The notes under the pieces are model-generated. The model searched no databases and had not been told where the DNA came from. It worked only from the letters and a program-made list of their open reading frames with translations. 64,000 nucleotides of DNA from Lepidurus packardi (Eukaryota > Arthropoda > Branchiopoda > Notostraca > Triopsidae): NCBI GenBank assembly GCA_023053545.1, contig JAKZAN010000355.1, positions 1 to 64,000 of the forward strand, written 5' to 3'. Below are positions 51,941 through 58,551 of the stretch, in pieces; the stretch's first letter is position 1; every line of letters starts with the position of its first letter. Both the position numbers and the translations under genes were made by a program.

Positions 51941-52353
51941 GATGCTCCTTCTGTGTCGTTGTTGCGTTTTGCAACACCGGCCAACTCAGCCAGTGCCGAC
52001 TCCACCATCTCGGGAAGGCTTTCAGCCCGACTATCCATATCCACGACGTCGACGATCGAATCGTCGGCGCCCATCCACCCCTCGTCGCCGCCCTGATCCT
52101 CGTAAATACCGATCGACCAGCCTGCGGCGTTATGGTCATCGCCATAGTGAGCGTTGTAGTTATCCGAATGCGACTCCGCGTCGATGCGATCACGAAACCC
52201 GCTCAGGTTTTCATCTGTGGCCACGATCCAATGCCCGGACTCAAGGCGCGCCTCTAGCGCCATGCACCCGCCGCCCGTGTGAATCTCGGTGAAGACGATG
52301 CCGAACCGGGACTGGACATCGGCCAGGATCTCCGTAGCCTTCTCGCCGCTCAT
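51937..52353 (-). CDS. TGGGCMALEA-family protein, copy B (138 aa)
   Basis: Paralogue of copy A: FGIVFTEIHTGGGCMALEAR, then NAAGWSIGIYEDQGGDEGWM. The C-terminus ELAGVAKRNND contains palindrome copy 23. Function unknown. Confidence 0.65.
   Translation of the reverse strand: MSGEKATEILADVQSRFGIVFTEIHTGGGCMALEARLESGHWIVATDENLSGFRDRIDAESHSDNYNAHYGDDHNAAGWSIGIYEDQGGDEGWMGADDSIVDVVDMDSRAESLPEMVESALAELAGVAKRNNDTEGAS
51959..51977. repeat. 19-bp palindrome copy 23 (spacer GTTTT)
   Basis: Coding at the C-terminus of copy B. One outer mismatch (TTGTTGC). Confidence 0.9.
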
Positions 52354-52511
52354 TTGGCGTGCCTCGGAACGTAACCCTCCGGCATGAACACCGGGCTGCC
52401 CACCTGAACTAGCTGAGTCACATCGACGCGCCCGAACGCCGGCCCATCGTCGCCAAGGCGCATCACTAAGGCGTGACGCCCGTAAGTGCAGTCAAAAGTC
52501 CTCATCTTCAT
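52350..52511 (-). CDS. Small YGRHALVM-family protein (53 aa)
   Basis: ATG 52511 with AAAGGAAAGAACG upstream. FDCTYGRHALVMRLGDDGPA, then FGRVDVTQLVQV, matches the N-terminal half of the 97-aa protein at 53276-53569, which adds a zinc ribbon. A short paralogue. Confidence 0.62.
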   Translation of the reverse strand: MKMRTFDCTYGRHALVMRLGDDGPAFGRVDVTQLVQVGSPVFMPEGYVPRHAK

Positions 52512-52939
52512 CGTTCTTTCCTTTCGTTGTCCTTCATGAGTGACCTCAACAGGAACATGCCTGTCGGGGTGTACCGCTGGTTCTCAAGCGTGACACCGGG
52601 CCACAGCTTCATGGCCTCCCGCGTCATCATTTTTCCGATTCCCTCCCGCTGACGGTCGGGTCGGACCCACAGATTCACAGCGTCGGCAGCTTCCAGCGGA
52701 TTTTTGCCGTCGTAGTGATTGAGAATGGCGACGAGACTCCCGGTCTCGTCGCGTAACAGCAGGCAGTTGACAACCGATATGCCTGGGCCGACAAGTTCGG
52801 CGGGAACGTCAAAGACCTCATCGCCGGTTTCCGTGTCCACCATGTGCTGCTCAAGCGCCAGACCCGGCGTACCGCTTTCGGCGTACTGCTTCGCCTGACT
52901 CGCCCAGCTAAAGGCGGGCGGGATTAGCTGTACTTTCAC
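52508..52939 (-). CDS. GNAT-family N-acetyltransferase (143 aa)
   Basis: GTG 52939 with AAGAAGGGAAATGGA upstream. GISVVNCLLLRDETGSLVAI, then LNHYDGKNPLEAADAVNLWV and RPDRQREGIGKMMTREAMKL. The R-Q-R-E-G-I-G segment is the acetyl-CoA-binding Q/R-x-x-G-x-G/A motif. Substrate unknown. Confidence 0.78.
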   Translation of the reverse strand: MKVQLIPPAFSWASQAKQYAESGTPGLALEQHMVDTETGDEVFDVPAELVGPGISVVNCLLLRDETGSLVAILNHYDGKNPLEAADAVNLWVRPDRQREGIGKMMTREAMKLWPGVTLENQRYTPTGMFLLRSLMKDNERKER

Positions 52940-52972
52940 TCCATTTCCCTTCTTTGTGCGGACACGACGAAA

Positions 52973-53001
52973 GGCCGGTGTTGCAAAACGCAACACCGGC
53001 C
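52973..53001 (-). terminator. Terminator-like hairpin built on palindrome copy 24
   Basis: Perfect 12-bp stem GGCCGGTGTTGC / GCAACACCGGCC with loop AAAAC, followed on the minus strand by TTTCG. It lies between the 47-aa gene stop and the GNAT gene. Confidence 0.65.
52978..52996. repeat. 19-bp palindrome copy 24 (spacer AAAAC)
   Basis: Perfect copy forming the top of the 52973-53001 hairpin. Confidence 0.95.
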
Positions 53002-53007
53002 CTGTCG

Positions 53008-53151
53008 TCAGACAGACTTCTCCCTGAGCTTGCGCGCCCATTCGATATGCTCAGCGGCCATGCGAAGCGCCGCGATCTTTCCGACCCTCCTGGCCCGCAG
53101 CAGCCGCGGAACATGAATCCACGGCTCGTTGACGAGCTGATACAGCCTCAT
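53008..53151 (-). CDS. Small basic protein (47 aa)
   Basis: ATG 53151 overlaps the upstream stop (ATGA). MRLYQLVNEPWIHVPRLLRA, then RRVGKIAALRMAAEHIEWAR. Basic helical; function unknown. Confidence 0.58.
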   Translation of the reverse strand: MRLYQLVNEPWIHVPRLLRARRVGKIAALRMAAEHIEWARKLREKSV

Positions 53152-53276
53152 TCGGCTGATCCTGAGCACTCGTAGTCCCCGACCTGGCACCCGGAATGAC
53201 CGGGATGGGCCTGCGCCTGCGGAGCGAGGCCGACAGCTGCCAACCACGCAGCGACGGCGAGTGTTGCAAAACGCAT
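53148..53276 (-). CDS. Secreted microprotein (42 aa) whose start lies in a palindrome
   Basis: ATG 53276 is formed by the variant palindrome arm GTGATGC of copy 25. MRFATLAVAAWLAAVGLAPQ is a Sec signal peptide (cleavage near AQA), leaving a ~20-aa tail (HPGHSGCQVGDYECSGSAE) with two Cys. The upstream stop overlaps as TGATG. Confidence 0.58.
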   Translation of the reverse strand: MRFATLAVAAWLAAVGLAPQAQAHPGHSGCQVGDYECSGSAE

Positions 53277-53279
53277 CAC
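53261..53279. repeat. 19-bp palindrome copy 25, variant arm (spacer AAAAC)
   Basis: GTGTTGC / GCATCAC. The variant base creates the ATG of the secreted microprotein on the minus strand. Confidence 0.9.
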
Positions 53280-53569
53280 AGTCCCCCTTTCCGTGGGGCC
53301 GGGAAGGGTCGGGGTCGACCGTCGGCGGTGGTGCAACGCCCACAGGTGAGGTCAACGCCCCACTCGCCGTCGCACCGATCACAGGTCTTGAGGTGGATGG
53401 GGACGTAACCTCCGGCGACCAGCGATGGATGCACACGTCGTCCGCCGTTTTTCTCGAGAACTTCAATGACATCGACCCGCCCGAACAACGGGCTGATCTC
53501 AGAGTCCGTCATCACCAGGGCGTGCTTGCCGTAGGCGTCGTCGAAAGTTTTCCGCACACGGCCGGTCAT
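53276..53569 (-). CDS. YGKHALVM-family protein with zinc ribbon (97 aa)
   Basis: ATG 53569 with GGAAGGATGCCCG upstream. FDDAYGKHALVMTDSEISPL, then GRVDVIEVL, is paralogous to the 53-aa protein at 52350. The second half CDRCDGEWGVDLTCGRC is a zinc ribbon. Function unknown. Confidence 0.65.
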   Translation of the reverse strand: MTGRVRKTFDDAYGKHALVMTDSEISPLFGRVDVIEVLEKNGGRRVHPSLVAGGYVPIHLKTCDRCDGEWGVDLTCGRCTTADGRPRPFPAPRKGGL

Positions 53570-53709
53570 CGGGCATCCTTCCTATTCTGAGCGCGGGCCA
53601 GCAGCCACGCCAATGCCCCATCGACATGGCAAGAGCAAGCGCAGCCGTAGTGATCGTCCTGAGAGTCAGGGCAGTTCTTGTGATCGCCGCTCACGCAGAA
53701 GCCGGTCAT
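53566..53709 (-). CDS. Cys/His-rich microprotein (47 aa)
   Basis: ATG 53709 in TGATG overlap. MTGFCVSGDHKNCPDSQDDH, then YGCACSCHVDGALAWLLARA. The CxCxC-H arrangement suggests metal binding. Confidence 0.58.
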   Translation of the reverse strand: MTGFCVSGDHKNCPDSQDDHYGCACSCHVDGALAWLLARAQNRKDAR

Positions 53710-54038
53710 CAGGCATCCTTCCCGTCGTAGCGAGTCGCCACCCGGCAGTCGGACTGCATTTCACTTCCGGTGACAGCGTTGCCCTTGTAGTCGTGGTCGA
53801 GCGTCACGTCGAACCACAACTGCCACCGCTGCTCCGGCTCATGCCAGTCGTAGGTGGCGCGAGACAGGTCGATCGTGCCGCGGTCGAGGTTGTTGGTGAA
53901 CACACGCAACCCTTGCACGATCTGCACGCCGTCGGTGGTGAACACCTGATCGCCGACGGTGTACTCGCGACGGCCATACTCGCCGACGCGAGGCTCGAAA
54001 CGAGCCGGATACCTCGTTGAGGCAGGAACATTCTTCAC
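53709..54038 (-). CDS. Protein of unknown function (109 aa)
   Basis: GTG 54038 with AAGGAGAAGATCAA upstream, overlapping the previous stop (GTGA). Beta-rich: YTVGDQVFTTDGVQIVQGLR, then FTNNLDRGTIDLSRATYDWH and RWQLWFDVTLDHDYKG. No family recognised. Confidence 0.62.
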   Translation of the reverse strand: MKNVPASTRYPARFEPRVGEYGRREYTVGDQVFTTDGVQIVQGLRVFTNNLDRGTIDLSRATYDWHEPEQRWQLWFDVTLDHDYKGNAVTGSEMQSDCRVATRYDGKDA

Positions 54039-54166
54039 TTGATCTTCTCCTTCTGTTCGGTGTTGCGATTTGCAACATGCCAGTCGTCATTGCACGAATG
54101 GCGGTGGTTCTTCGTTTCGCTGCAGATGGGGCAACGCGGCCACTGCTGTCCGGCGGCGCTCACCAT
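54035..54166 (-). CDS. Zinc-finger microprotein (43 aa) with palindrome
   Basis: ATG 54166. CPICSETKNHRHSC forms a C-x2-C / H-C knuckle. The end, WHVANRNTEQKEKIK, is encoded by palindrome copy 26. Confidence 0.58.
   Translation of the reverse strand: MVSAAGQQWPRCPICSETKNHRHSCNDDWHVANRNTEQKEKIK
54060..54078. repeat. 19-bp palindrome copy 26 (spacer GATTT)
   Basis: Coding as VANRNT in the 43-aa gene. The distal arm ends T. Confidence 0.91.
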
Positions 54167-54351
54167 TGCACCTGCGCTTTGCACAGAGCGCACCCGCTAG
54201 ACCCGCTGCCGAGCCACAACTGGTGAGTCCCGGCCTTCGGGTCGAGCCGGTGCCGTCCCCGGTAGTCTCCGGGATCGCGGGTCACCGCATCCCAGAATCC
54301 GTCAATCTTGGCGCACTGGGCGTGCCGATTGTTCAGCATGTTCATCTTCAT
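54160..54351 (-). CDS. Small protein with CxxC end (63 aa)
   Basis: ATG 54351 overlaps the upstream stop (ATGA). AQCAKIDGFWDAVTRDPGDY, then LWLGSGSSGCALCKAQVQW. The C-terminal CALC pairs with an upstream Cys. Function unknown. Confidence 0.58.
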   Translation of the reverse strand: MKMNMLNNRHAQCAKIDGFWDAVTRDPGDYRGRHRLDPKAGTHQLWLGSGSSGCALCKAQVQW

Positions 54352-54662
54352 GAATCCACCGCGAATCCACCGATTTCGACTAGGCGCATGAGCCGCTTGA
54401 TCGGCACGGCGTGCTCCATGCCGGTGACGCTGGTGATGCGGAGGTACGCATCGCGCACGTCCTGATCGCTTCCGATGAACCCGAAATTGTCCAGCCCCTG
54501 CACGATGTGCCGTGCAGTGCCCTCATGGATGGTGTAGCCGTCACTGTCCAGCCACCGCACCTTGGCGCTGCGTGAAGCAGCGTCGGTGATGACATACAGC
54601 TGATGGATCTGCGGGACGGTGACGATGGGCGTTGCATTTTGCAACACTTCGTTATTACTCAC
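54348..54662 (-). CDS. Protein of unknown function (104 aa)
   Basis: GTG 54662 in GTGA overlap. The N-terminus NNEVLQNATPIV contains palindrome copy 27 in a different frame from VAKRNT. Rest: HQLYVITDAASRSAKVRWLD, then YLRITSVTGMEHAVPIKRLM. Confidence 0.6.
   Translation of the reverse strand: MSNNEVLQNATPIVTVPQIHQLYVITDAASRSAKVRWLDSDGYTIHEGTARHIVQGLDNFGFIGSDQDVRDAYLRITSVTGMEHAVPIKRLMRLVEIGGFAVDS
54629..54647. repeat. 19-bp palindrome copy 27 (spacer ATTTT)
   Basis: Coding, reads LQNAT near the N-terminus of the 104-aa protein. One proximal mismatch (GCGTTGC). Confidence 0.88.
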
Positions 54663-54979
54663 TTGATGACCCCTTCCTCGGGTATGGTCGCCAACTCGGT
54701 TCCGTTGGCGCTGGATTTGTACAACTTCATGGCCTGAGCGCGAATCGTCATCGCGTCAGAGACAGCCTCACGGTGAGCGCGGGCCTGCGTCGGGCGATCG
54801 GGCTGCTTGAACTCGATCACCCGACGAGTGGAACGCCGCACCATTGGACGCACGCCCCGCTCTACCTTCTCCAGAGCGTCGAGCAGGCCGGCGTGGGTGT
54901 CGTGCCGGGAGCGCAGAACCCAGTGGTGGTCTCGCCAGACGTACAGGTCGAGGCACGGGATCGTGCGCGAAACGGTCAC
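54659..54979 (-). CDS. Basic protein of unknown function (106 aa)
   Basis: GTG 54979. TIPCLDLYVWRDHHWVLRSR, then LDALEKVERGVRPMVRRSTR. Overlaps both neighbours by 4 nt. No domain recognised. Confidence 0.6.
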   Translation of the reverse strand: MTVSRTIPCLDLYVWRDHHWVLRSRHDTHAGLLDALEKVERGVRPMVRRSTRRVIEFKQPDRPTQARAHREAVSDAMTIRAQAMKLYKSSANGTELATIPEEGVIK

Positions 54980-55161
54980 CGGGACACCCCGCAGATGAGG
55001 TTACCCATCGAGGCGCAGTCCCAGCAGGGCTGATCCTCCATGCACGCCACGCTGTAGTCGGGCACCAGTTCGTCGCTGAGCATCTGGGCGATGAACACGC
55101 CGAACACGGTGATGAAGCCCATCACCACGACGGTGGCGAGATTGACCATCGCGGCCCTCAT
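54976..55161 (-). CDS. Small membrane protein (61 aa)
   Basis: ATG 55161 overlaps the previous stop (ATGA). One transmembrane helix (VNLATVVVMGFITVFGVFIA) and a Cys-rich tail (CMEDQPCWDCASMGNLIC). It could display the Cys tail outside the membrane. Confidence 0.6.
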   Translation of the reverse strand: MRAAMVNLATVVVMGFITVFGVFIAQMLSDELVPDYSVACMEDQPCWDCASMGNLICGVSR

Positions 55162-55505
55162 GAGTCGCCTGCCAGGGCATTCTCGTAGCCGTCCATGTCC
55201 GACACGTCGGAGTCGTAGTTCGACATGTTCGACCGCCAGTTGCGGTTCAGCCGCTGCCCGGTCGCCGAGTAGCAGGCTCCGCACTTGTCGCAGTCGGTTT
55301 CCCGGCTGCTGCTCTGAACCGTCGTGCCGCAGTTTCCGCACGGCCACTCGCGGTGGGTGTGAACCTTGGCGTACTTACCGGCGGAGCGGGCCTCGTTGCA
55401 GACGCGGTACGCCTCGTCGTCGTCGGGGGTGTTGACGAGGTTGTTGCCCTCGCCGTCCCAGACGTGGTAGGTGATGGTGATTTTGTTGTCGATTGCCTTG
55501 CTCAT
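55158..55505 (-). CDS. Zinc-ribbon protein (115 aa)
   Basis: ATG 55505 with AAGGGAAAAAACAG upstream. WPCGNCGTTVQSSSRETDCD, then KCGACYSATGQRL, is a four-Cys zinc ribbon following a small alpha/beta domain (YHVWDGEGNNLVNTPDDDEA). Function unknown. Confidence 0.66.
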   Translation of the reverse strand: MSKAIDNKITITYHVWDGEGNNLVNTPDDDEAYRVCNEARSAGKYAKVHTHREWPCGNCGTTVQSSSRETDCDKCGACYSATGQRLNRNWRSNMSNYDSDVSDMDGYENALAGDS

Positions 55506-55696
55506 CTGTTTTTTCCCTTCTCAGTGGGTGATGCGATTTGCAACACCATTGCGTGCGGATTGAAGTAGGACGGGTGGGCGAACTCAGAGATCGACGTCCA
55601 CCCGTAGACATCGGCGGGGCGATACCACGTCACGCCGTTGCTGTCGGTGCGCGCCGGATACATCAGATCGACGCGCTCGACGGGAACGTGCTTCAT
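55502..55696 (-). CDS. Small protein (64 aa) with palindrome near its end
   Basis: ATG 55696. VDLMYPARTDSNGVTWYRPA, then FNPHAMVLQIASPTEKGKNR; the LQIASP part is encoded by palindrome copy 28. ATGA overlap downstream. Confidence 0.58.
   Translation of the reverse strand: MKHVPVERVDLMYPARTDSNGVTWYRPADVYGWTSISEFAHPSYFNPHAMVLQIASPTEKGKNR
55528..55546. repeat. 19-bp palindrome copy 28, variant arm (spacer GATTT)
   Basis: GTGATGC / GCAACAC. The variant arm is typical of the region right of 53 kb. Confidence 0.9.
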
Positions 55697-55920
55697 GATG
55701 CCGGTGTTGCGTTATGCAACATGCCGTAGTAGTCGCCGTCGACGGGGAACTCGCGCAGCACGGCGGCAGCTTCGGCCACCGTGATTTTTCCGATGGACGT
55801 GTACCACTGCACCTGCCCTTCGGCCAGCGAGCGGGCGCGACCGCAGCCGCGCCGCGACATGTGCCGCACCTTGGCGGCGAGCGCGTCCACGACGTTGTGA
55901 CGCACAGCTGAGGCGGTCAC
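55693..55920 (-). CDS. Small basic protein (75 aa)
   Basis: GTG 55920 in GTGA overlap. VVDALAAKVRHMSRRGCGRA, then WYTSIGKITVAEAAAVLREF; the C-terminus MLHNATPAS comes from palindrome copy 29. Function unknown. Confidence 0.6.
   Translation of the reverse strand: MTASAVRHNVVDALAAKVRHMSRRGCGRARSLAEGQVQWYTSIGKITVAEAAAVLREFPVDGDYYGMLHNATPAS
55703..55721. repeat. 19-bp palindrome copy 29 (spacer GTTAT)
   Basis: Coding at the C-terminus of the 75-aa protein. The distal arm ends T. Confidence 0.9.
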
Positions 55921-56207
55921 AGCGCGGACATTCCGCGTGCGACGCGATCGGCATTGAGCGCGTCGATGCGAAGTTCGTTGGCGCGGCGACGATCGGCCAC
56001 GGCTCCCTGGATCAGGCGGATTGCGCGATCCAGGAACTCGTCGGTGATGTGGGTGTCACCGGCACGCAACGCGGCCAAGCCGTCGATCAGCAGGTGACCG
56101 ACGGCGTGATCGGCGGCGCGAACGACCTTGACCGTCGCGGCGTCGAACGCATCCTCAGCCGCGGTCAGGGCTTGCTCGGTAGGGGTGATGTAGCAGCTAT
56201 CGCACAT
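55917..56207 (-). CDS. Helical protein, first gene behind promoter C (96 aa)
   Basis: ATG 56207 with AGAGAGGCACAGCA upstream. MCDSCYITPTEQALTAAEDA, then ADHAVGHLLIDGLAALRAGD. Helical; function unknown. Confidence 0.63.
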   Translation of the reverse strand: MCDSCYITPTEQALTAAEDAFDAATVKVVRAADHAVGHLLIDGLAALRAGDTHITDEFLDRAIRLIQGAVADRRRANELRIDALNADRVARGMSAL

Positions 56208-56236
56208 TGCTGTGCCTCTCTGTTTCGTGGGGGAGG

Positions 56237-56255
56237 GTGATGCGATTTGCAACAC
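56237..56255. repeat. 19-bp palindrome copy 30, variant arm (spacer GATTT)
   Basis: In the promoter C leader, about 38 nt from the -10 box, followed by CCCCCACGAAACAGAGAGG on the minus strand. Confidence 0.91.
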
Positions 56256-56292
56256 CCGAAATCGGAGGCCCATCTCTGACCTCCTATATACA

Positions 56293-56321
56293 ATAATACC
56301 AGGTCAAGGCCATTTTGTCAA
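56293..56321 (-). promoter_or_regulatory. Promoter C
   Basis: Minus strand TTGACA (56321-56316), 17 nt, TATTAT (56298-56293). The spacer is nearly identical to that of promoter B. The leader contains GGTCAGAGATGGGCC, shared with promoter D. Confidence 0.86.
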
Positions 56322-56383
56322 GGGGGTCAATAATGCTGAACAGGCCTTTTGCCGGCTCGAACGCCTGGGCGAACACCTGAACG

Positions 56384-56422
56384 AAAAAAGGGCGAGGCAT
56401 TGCAAAATGCAACACCCCGCCC
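56384..56422 (-). terminator. Intrinsic terminator with palindrome copy 31 at its apex
   Basis: Minus strand GGGCGGGG...CCTCGCCC stem with the palindrome in the upper part, followed by six T (complement of 56384-56389). It ends the 57-58 kb unit just ahead of promoter C. Confidence 0.82.
56397..56415. repeat. 19-bp palindrome copy 31 (spacer AAAAT)
   Basis: GCATTGC / GCAACAC. The proximal arm has two changes; part of the 56384-56422 terminator. Confidence 0.8.
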
Positions 56423-56431
56423 TTTCCCGGC

Positions 56432-56731
56432 TTAATCCACGCCCAGACCTGGAATCGTGGCCTCGCGCTGATGATCGCCGCGCAGACAACTGCGCGAGTA
56501 CATGCGGTAATCCCAGTCCCGCTTCTTCGGCGGGCACGAGCACGCATTGGGCGGGTACGCCTCCCAGTCCTGGATATTGGCGATCAGCCGACGCTCCGAC
56601 TCTGCCGCTCGATCCAACAGCACCTTTTCCAGCACAGGCGACGGGCGCGTCATGGACTCCAACTTGTCGATGCGCTCCGCCGTGTGCTCCCACAACAACT
56701 CCAAAACGCGATCCAACTTCGGGCCGCTCAC
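56432..56731 (-). CDS. Protein of unknown function (99 aa)
   Basis: GTG 56731 in GTGA overlap. LDRVLELLWEHTAERIDKLE, then YPPNACSCPPKKRDWDYRMY. Helical front and Cys-containing tail. No family. Confidence 0.6.
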   Translation of the reverse strand: MSGPKLDRVLELLWEHTAERIDKLESMTRPSPVLEKVLLDRAAESERRLIANIQDWEAYPPNACSCPPKKRDWDYRMYSRSCLRGDHQREATIPGLGVD

Positions 56732-56925
56732 AGCCGCACCACGTTCTCGGGCGCGAACTGGCGGGTATCGCCGGAACGATCCAGCGTGACATGGACGTAA
56801 CGCCGGCCCAGCTTCGCCACCATGCCGAACCTGTCCCCGCGCATCGCACGATCCGTGGCGGGATGCAACTTCACCCGGTCACCGACCGTGAACTGCTCAA
56901 GCAGCAAATCCGTTTGTCCGGACAT
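56728..56925 (-). CDS. SH3/KOW-like small protein (65 aa)
   Basis: ATG 56925 with AGAGAGGGGCAGAC upstream. FTVGDRVKLHPATDRAMRGD, then RFGMVAKLGRRYVHVTLDRS, matches small phage SH3-like proteins. Function unknown. Confidence 0.65.
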   Translation of the reverse strand: MSGQTDLLLEQFTVGDRVKLHPATDRAMRGDRFGMVAKLGRRYVHVTLDRSGDTRQFAPENVVRL

Positions 56926-56950
56926 GTCTGCCCCTCTCTGATCTCCCTTG

Positions 56951-56974
56951 CCCCACGGCGGGATTGCTGTGGGG
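56951..56974 (-). repeat. CCCCACGG start-associated hairpin 1
   Basis: CCCCACGGC...GCTGTGGGG inverted repeat, 16 nt downstream of palindrome copy 32 and 26 nt before ATG 56925. One of three near-identical modules. Confidence 0.75.
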
Positions 56975-56990
56975 AGGCGACGAGGGCCGG

Positions 56991-57009
56991 GTGTTGCATT
57001 CCGCATCAC
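56991..57009. repeat. 19-bp palindrome copy 32, variant arm (spacer ATTCC)
   Basis: GTGTTGC / GCATCAC, extended by GGGCCGG / CCGGCCC to a long hairpin. Confidence 0.88.
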
Positions 57010-57035
57010 CCGGCCCTCGCTGTCTTAGAAGATCG

Positions 57036-57209
57036 CTAACGGTCAGCGATTGCCCAGTCCAGGGCATTAACGAACACCCAGACGAGCAGCGGCACCAGCG
57101 CGATGAACAGCGCGCCGTGCCAGATCACTGCCAGGTTCGCGAGGATCACGAACCCGACGAACAGGAACGCGAGCGCGGCGGCAATGCGAGCCACCTTCCC
57201 CCGGTTCAC
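57036..57209 (-). CDS. Two-helix membrane protein (57 aa)
   Basis: GTG 57209 overlaps the previous stop (GTGA). VARIAAALAFLFVGFVILAN, then WHGALFIALVPLLVWVFVNA. Small hydrophobic protein; could be holin-like or an envelope factor. Confidence 0.58.
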   Translation of the reverse strand: MNRGKVARIAAALAFLFVGFVILANLAVIWHGALFIALVPLLVWVFVNALDWAIADR

Positions 57210-57277
57210 TTGAACGCCCCGATGACCAGCAGGATCATCGCCCAGACCAGCAGCACCTGAGTTACGAACGCCCACAT
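57206..57277 (-). CDS. Single-pass membrane peptide (23 aa)
   Basis: ATG 57277 in TGATG overlap. MWAFVTQVLLVWAMILLVIG then AFK, essentially one helix. Supported by the strict overlap at both ends. Confidence 0.5.
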   Translation of the reverse strand: MWAFVTQVLLVWAMILLVIGAFK

Positions 57278-57591
57278 CAGAGCACCGCCTCGTCGTCGTA
57301 GGCGAACTTCTTGCCCGTGCGGGTGTCCAGGTACTCGCCGGACTCCGGGCAGATGCGCCACGGCTGCAACGCCGGGAAGCTGGCGCGGCACGTCCCGCAG
57401 ACCAGCAGATCGCCGAACCGGGTCTGCGCTTCGACGGTGTGGCACTTCTCGCACGGGCCCATGCCCGCACGATCCCACTCCGGCGTGGGGTCGACCGGGC
57501 AGACGGGCGTGTAGTCCACGATGATCCCCGCCCGCACCTGCTTGGTGTGACTCTGCCGCGCACGGCGGCGGTGGCTAGTCCTATCGGACAT
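57277..57591 (-). CDS. Zinc-ribbon protein (104 aa)
   Basis: ATG 57591 with AGAGAGGAAACGGTC upstream. Basic N-terminus (MSDRTSHRRRARQSHTKQVR), then CEKCHTVEAQTRFGDLLVCG with TC, a four-Cys ribbon, and an acidic tail. Likely nucleic-acid binding. Confidence 0.65.
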   Translation of the reverse strand: MSDRTSHRRRARQSHTKQVRAGIIVDYTPVCPVDPTPEWDRAGMGPCEKCHTVEAQTRFGDLLVCGTCRASFPALQPWRICPESGEYLDTRTGKKFAYDDEAVL

Positions 57592-57617
57592 GACCGTTTC
57601 CTCTCTGTTCTCCCTTA

Positions 57618-57641
57618 CCCCACGGCGGAATTGCCGTGGGG
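57618..57641 (-). repeat. CCCCACGG start-associated hairpin 2
   Basis: Perfect CCCCACGGC / GCCGTGGGG with loop GGAATT, 16 nt from palindrome copy 33 and 26 nt before ATG 57591. Confidence 0.8.
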
Positions 57642-57657
57642 CGGCAGCGTGGGCAGG

Positions 57658-57676
57658 GTGTTGCATTTCGCACCAC
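57658..57676. repeat. 19-bp palindrome copy 33, variant arm (spacer ATTTC)
   Basis: GTGTTGC / GCACCAC, extended by GGGCAGG / CCTGCCC. Confidence 0.85.
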
Positions 57677-57688
57677 CCTGCCCCGCTG

Positions 57689-57769
57689 TCAGCGGGACAT
57701 TGACTCCATGATCGCTACTATGGCGATGCCGATCATCACGCCGGTCGTCACGGCGGGAACCCAGCTCAT
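57689..57769 (-). CDS. Single-pass membrane peptide (26 aa)
   Basis: ATG 57769 overlaps the previous stop (ATGA). MSWVPAVTTGVMIGIAIVAI then MESMSR. One helix. Third such micro-membrane gene in the right arm. Confidence 0.5.
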   Translation of the reverse strand: MSWVPAVTTGVMIGIAIVAIMESMSR

Positions 57770-57921
57770 CGGCGATAGTGAGCGTTCAAGGCCAGATGAG
57801 CCGACGCGATACTTGTCGGCTCAGTGGCAATTCCGCAGTCGTCACACTTCCCGACGTAACGCACGTCGGGAGCCACACCGCGGATCAGCGCGATGCGGCC
57901 GGAATCCTTGCTGCACTTCAT
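57766..57921 (-). CDS. Zinc-finger microprotein (51 aa)
   Basis: ATG 57921 overlaps the previous stop (ATGA). MKCSKDSGRIALIRGVAPDV, then GKCDDCGIATEPTSIASAHL. CDDC plus a distal HLALNAH gives a C2H2-like set. Confidence 0.58.
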   Translation of the reverse strand: MKCSKDSGRIALIRGVAPDVRYVGKCDDCGIATEPTSIASAHLALNAHYRR

Positions 57922-58139
57922 GACGAGACCTCCGCCCGCTGGCGCAGAATCTCTGCGGCGTTCCGCTTCAGCATCCGGCTGTACGCGCCCGGTGCCGCCT
58001 CATGCAACTCGGCGGTCAGCTCGGCCAGCAGTGCCTCGGCGCGTGCAATGATGGCACGCTGCGTGGCGATCTGACTGAGCAGCGACCGCTGACGGCGATC
58101 CACCGACGCTTGCACGGCGGCGATGCTGCCGGGCTTCAT
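57918..58139 (-). CDS. Coiled-coil protein (73 aa)
   Basis: ATG 58139 overlaps the XRE gene stop (ATGA). VDRRQRSLLSQIATQRAIIA, then RAEALLAELTAELHEAAPGA: heptads throughout. Function unknown. Confidence 0.6.
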   Translation of the reverse strand: MKPGSIAAVQASVDRRQRSLLSQIATQRAIIARAEALLAELTAELHEAAPGAYSRMLKRNAAEILRQRAEVSS

Positions 58140-58486
58140 TTGCTGGCACCTGTGTTGCGAATCGCATCACCCTTCCAGCAGTCGCATCCCATGCCGGCGA
58201 GACGTCGAGAGCACCAACCGCCCGGGCACTCGACGGGGAAGTCCTCGCCGATCTCCATAGCGCGTTGCAGCAGGCTTATCGACACGCAGGCCAGCGCAGC
58301 GGCGATAGCGTCGAGCGTCGGGAAGCTCGGCCACTTTTTGCCGTTCTCGATCTCAGCCAGGAACGGGTAGCTGATCCCGGCGGCGGCGGCGAGTTCCTTC
58401 CGCTTCATGCCCTGCTCCAATCGGGTGCAGGCGATAGCGCGGCCCAGATAGACCGCGTTAGGGTTTACAGCTTTTTTCTCGGACAT
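58136..58486 (-). CDS. XRE-family HTH regulator (116 aa)
   Basis: ATG 58486. LGRAIACTRLEQGMKRKELA, then AAAGISYPFLAEIENGKKWP and SFPTLDAIAAALACVSISLL, is a full XRE/Cro HTH. The tail has Cys residues (CPGGWC, CDCW) and ends DAIRNTGASK, encoded by palindrome copy 34. Candidate regulator of the right-arm early genes. Confidence 0.82.
   Translation of the reverse strand: MSEKKAVNPNAVYLGRAIACTRLEQGMKRKELAAAAGISYPFLAEIENGKKWPSFPTLDAIAAALACVSISLLQRAMEIGEDFPVECPGGWCSRRLAGMGCDCWKGDAIRNTGASK
58152..58170. repeat. 19-bp palindrome copy 34, variant arm (spacer GAATC)
   Basis: GTGTTGC / GCATCAC, coding at the C-terminus of the XRE regulator. Confidence 0.88.
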
Positions 58487-58512
58487 TGCTGTCCCTCTCT
58501 CTGTTTCCCTTA

Positions 58513-58536
58513 CCCCACGGAAGGATTGCCGTGGGG
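58513..58536 (-). repeat. CCCCACGG start-associated hairpin 3
   Basis: CCCCACGG / CCGTGGGG, 15 nt from palindrome copy 35 and 27 nt before ATG 58486. Confidence 0.8.
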
Positions 58537-58551
58537 CGGCGGAACGGCAGG

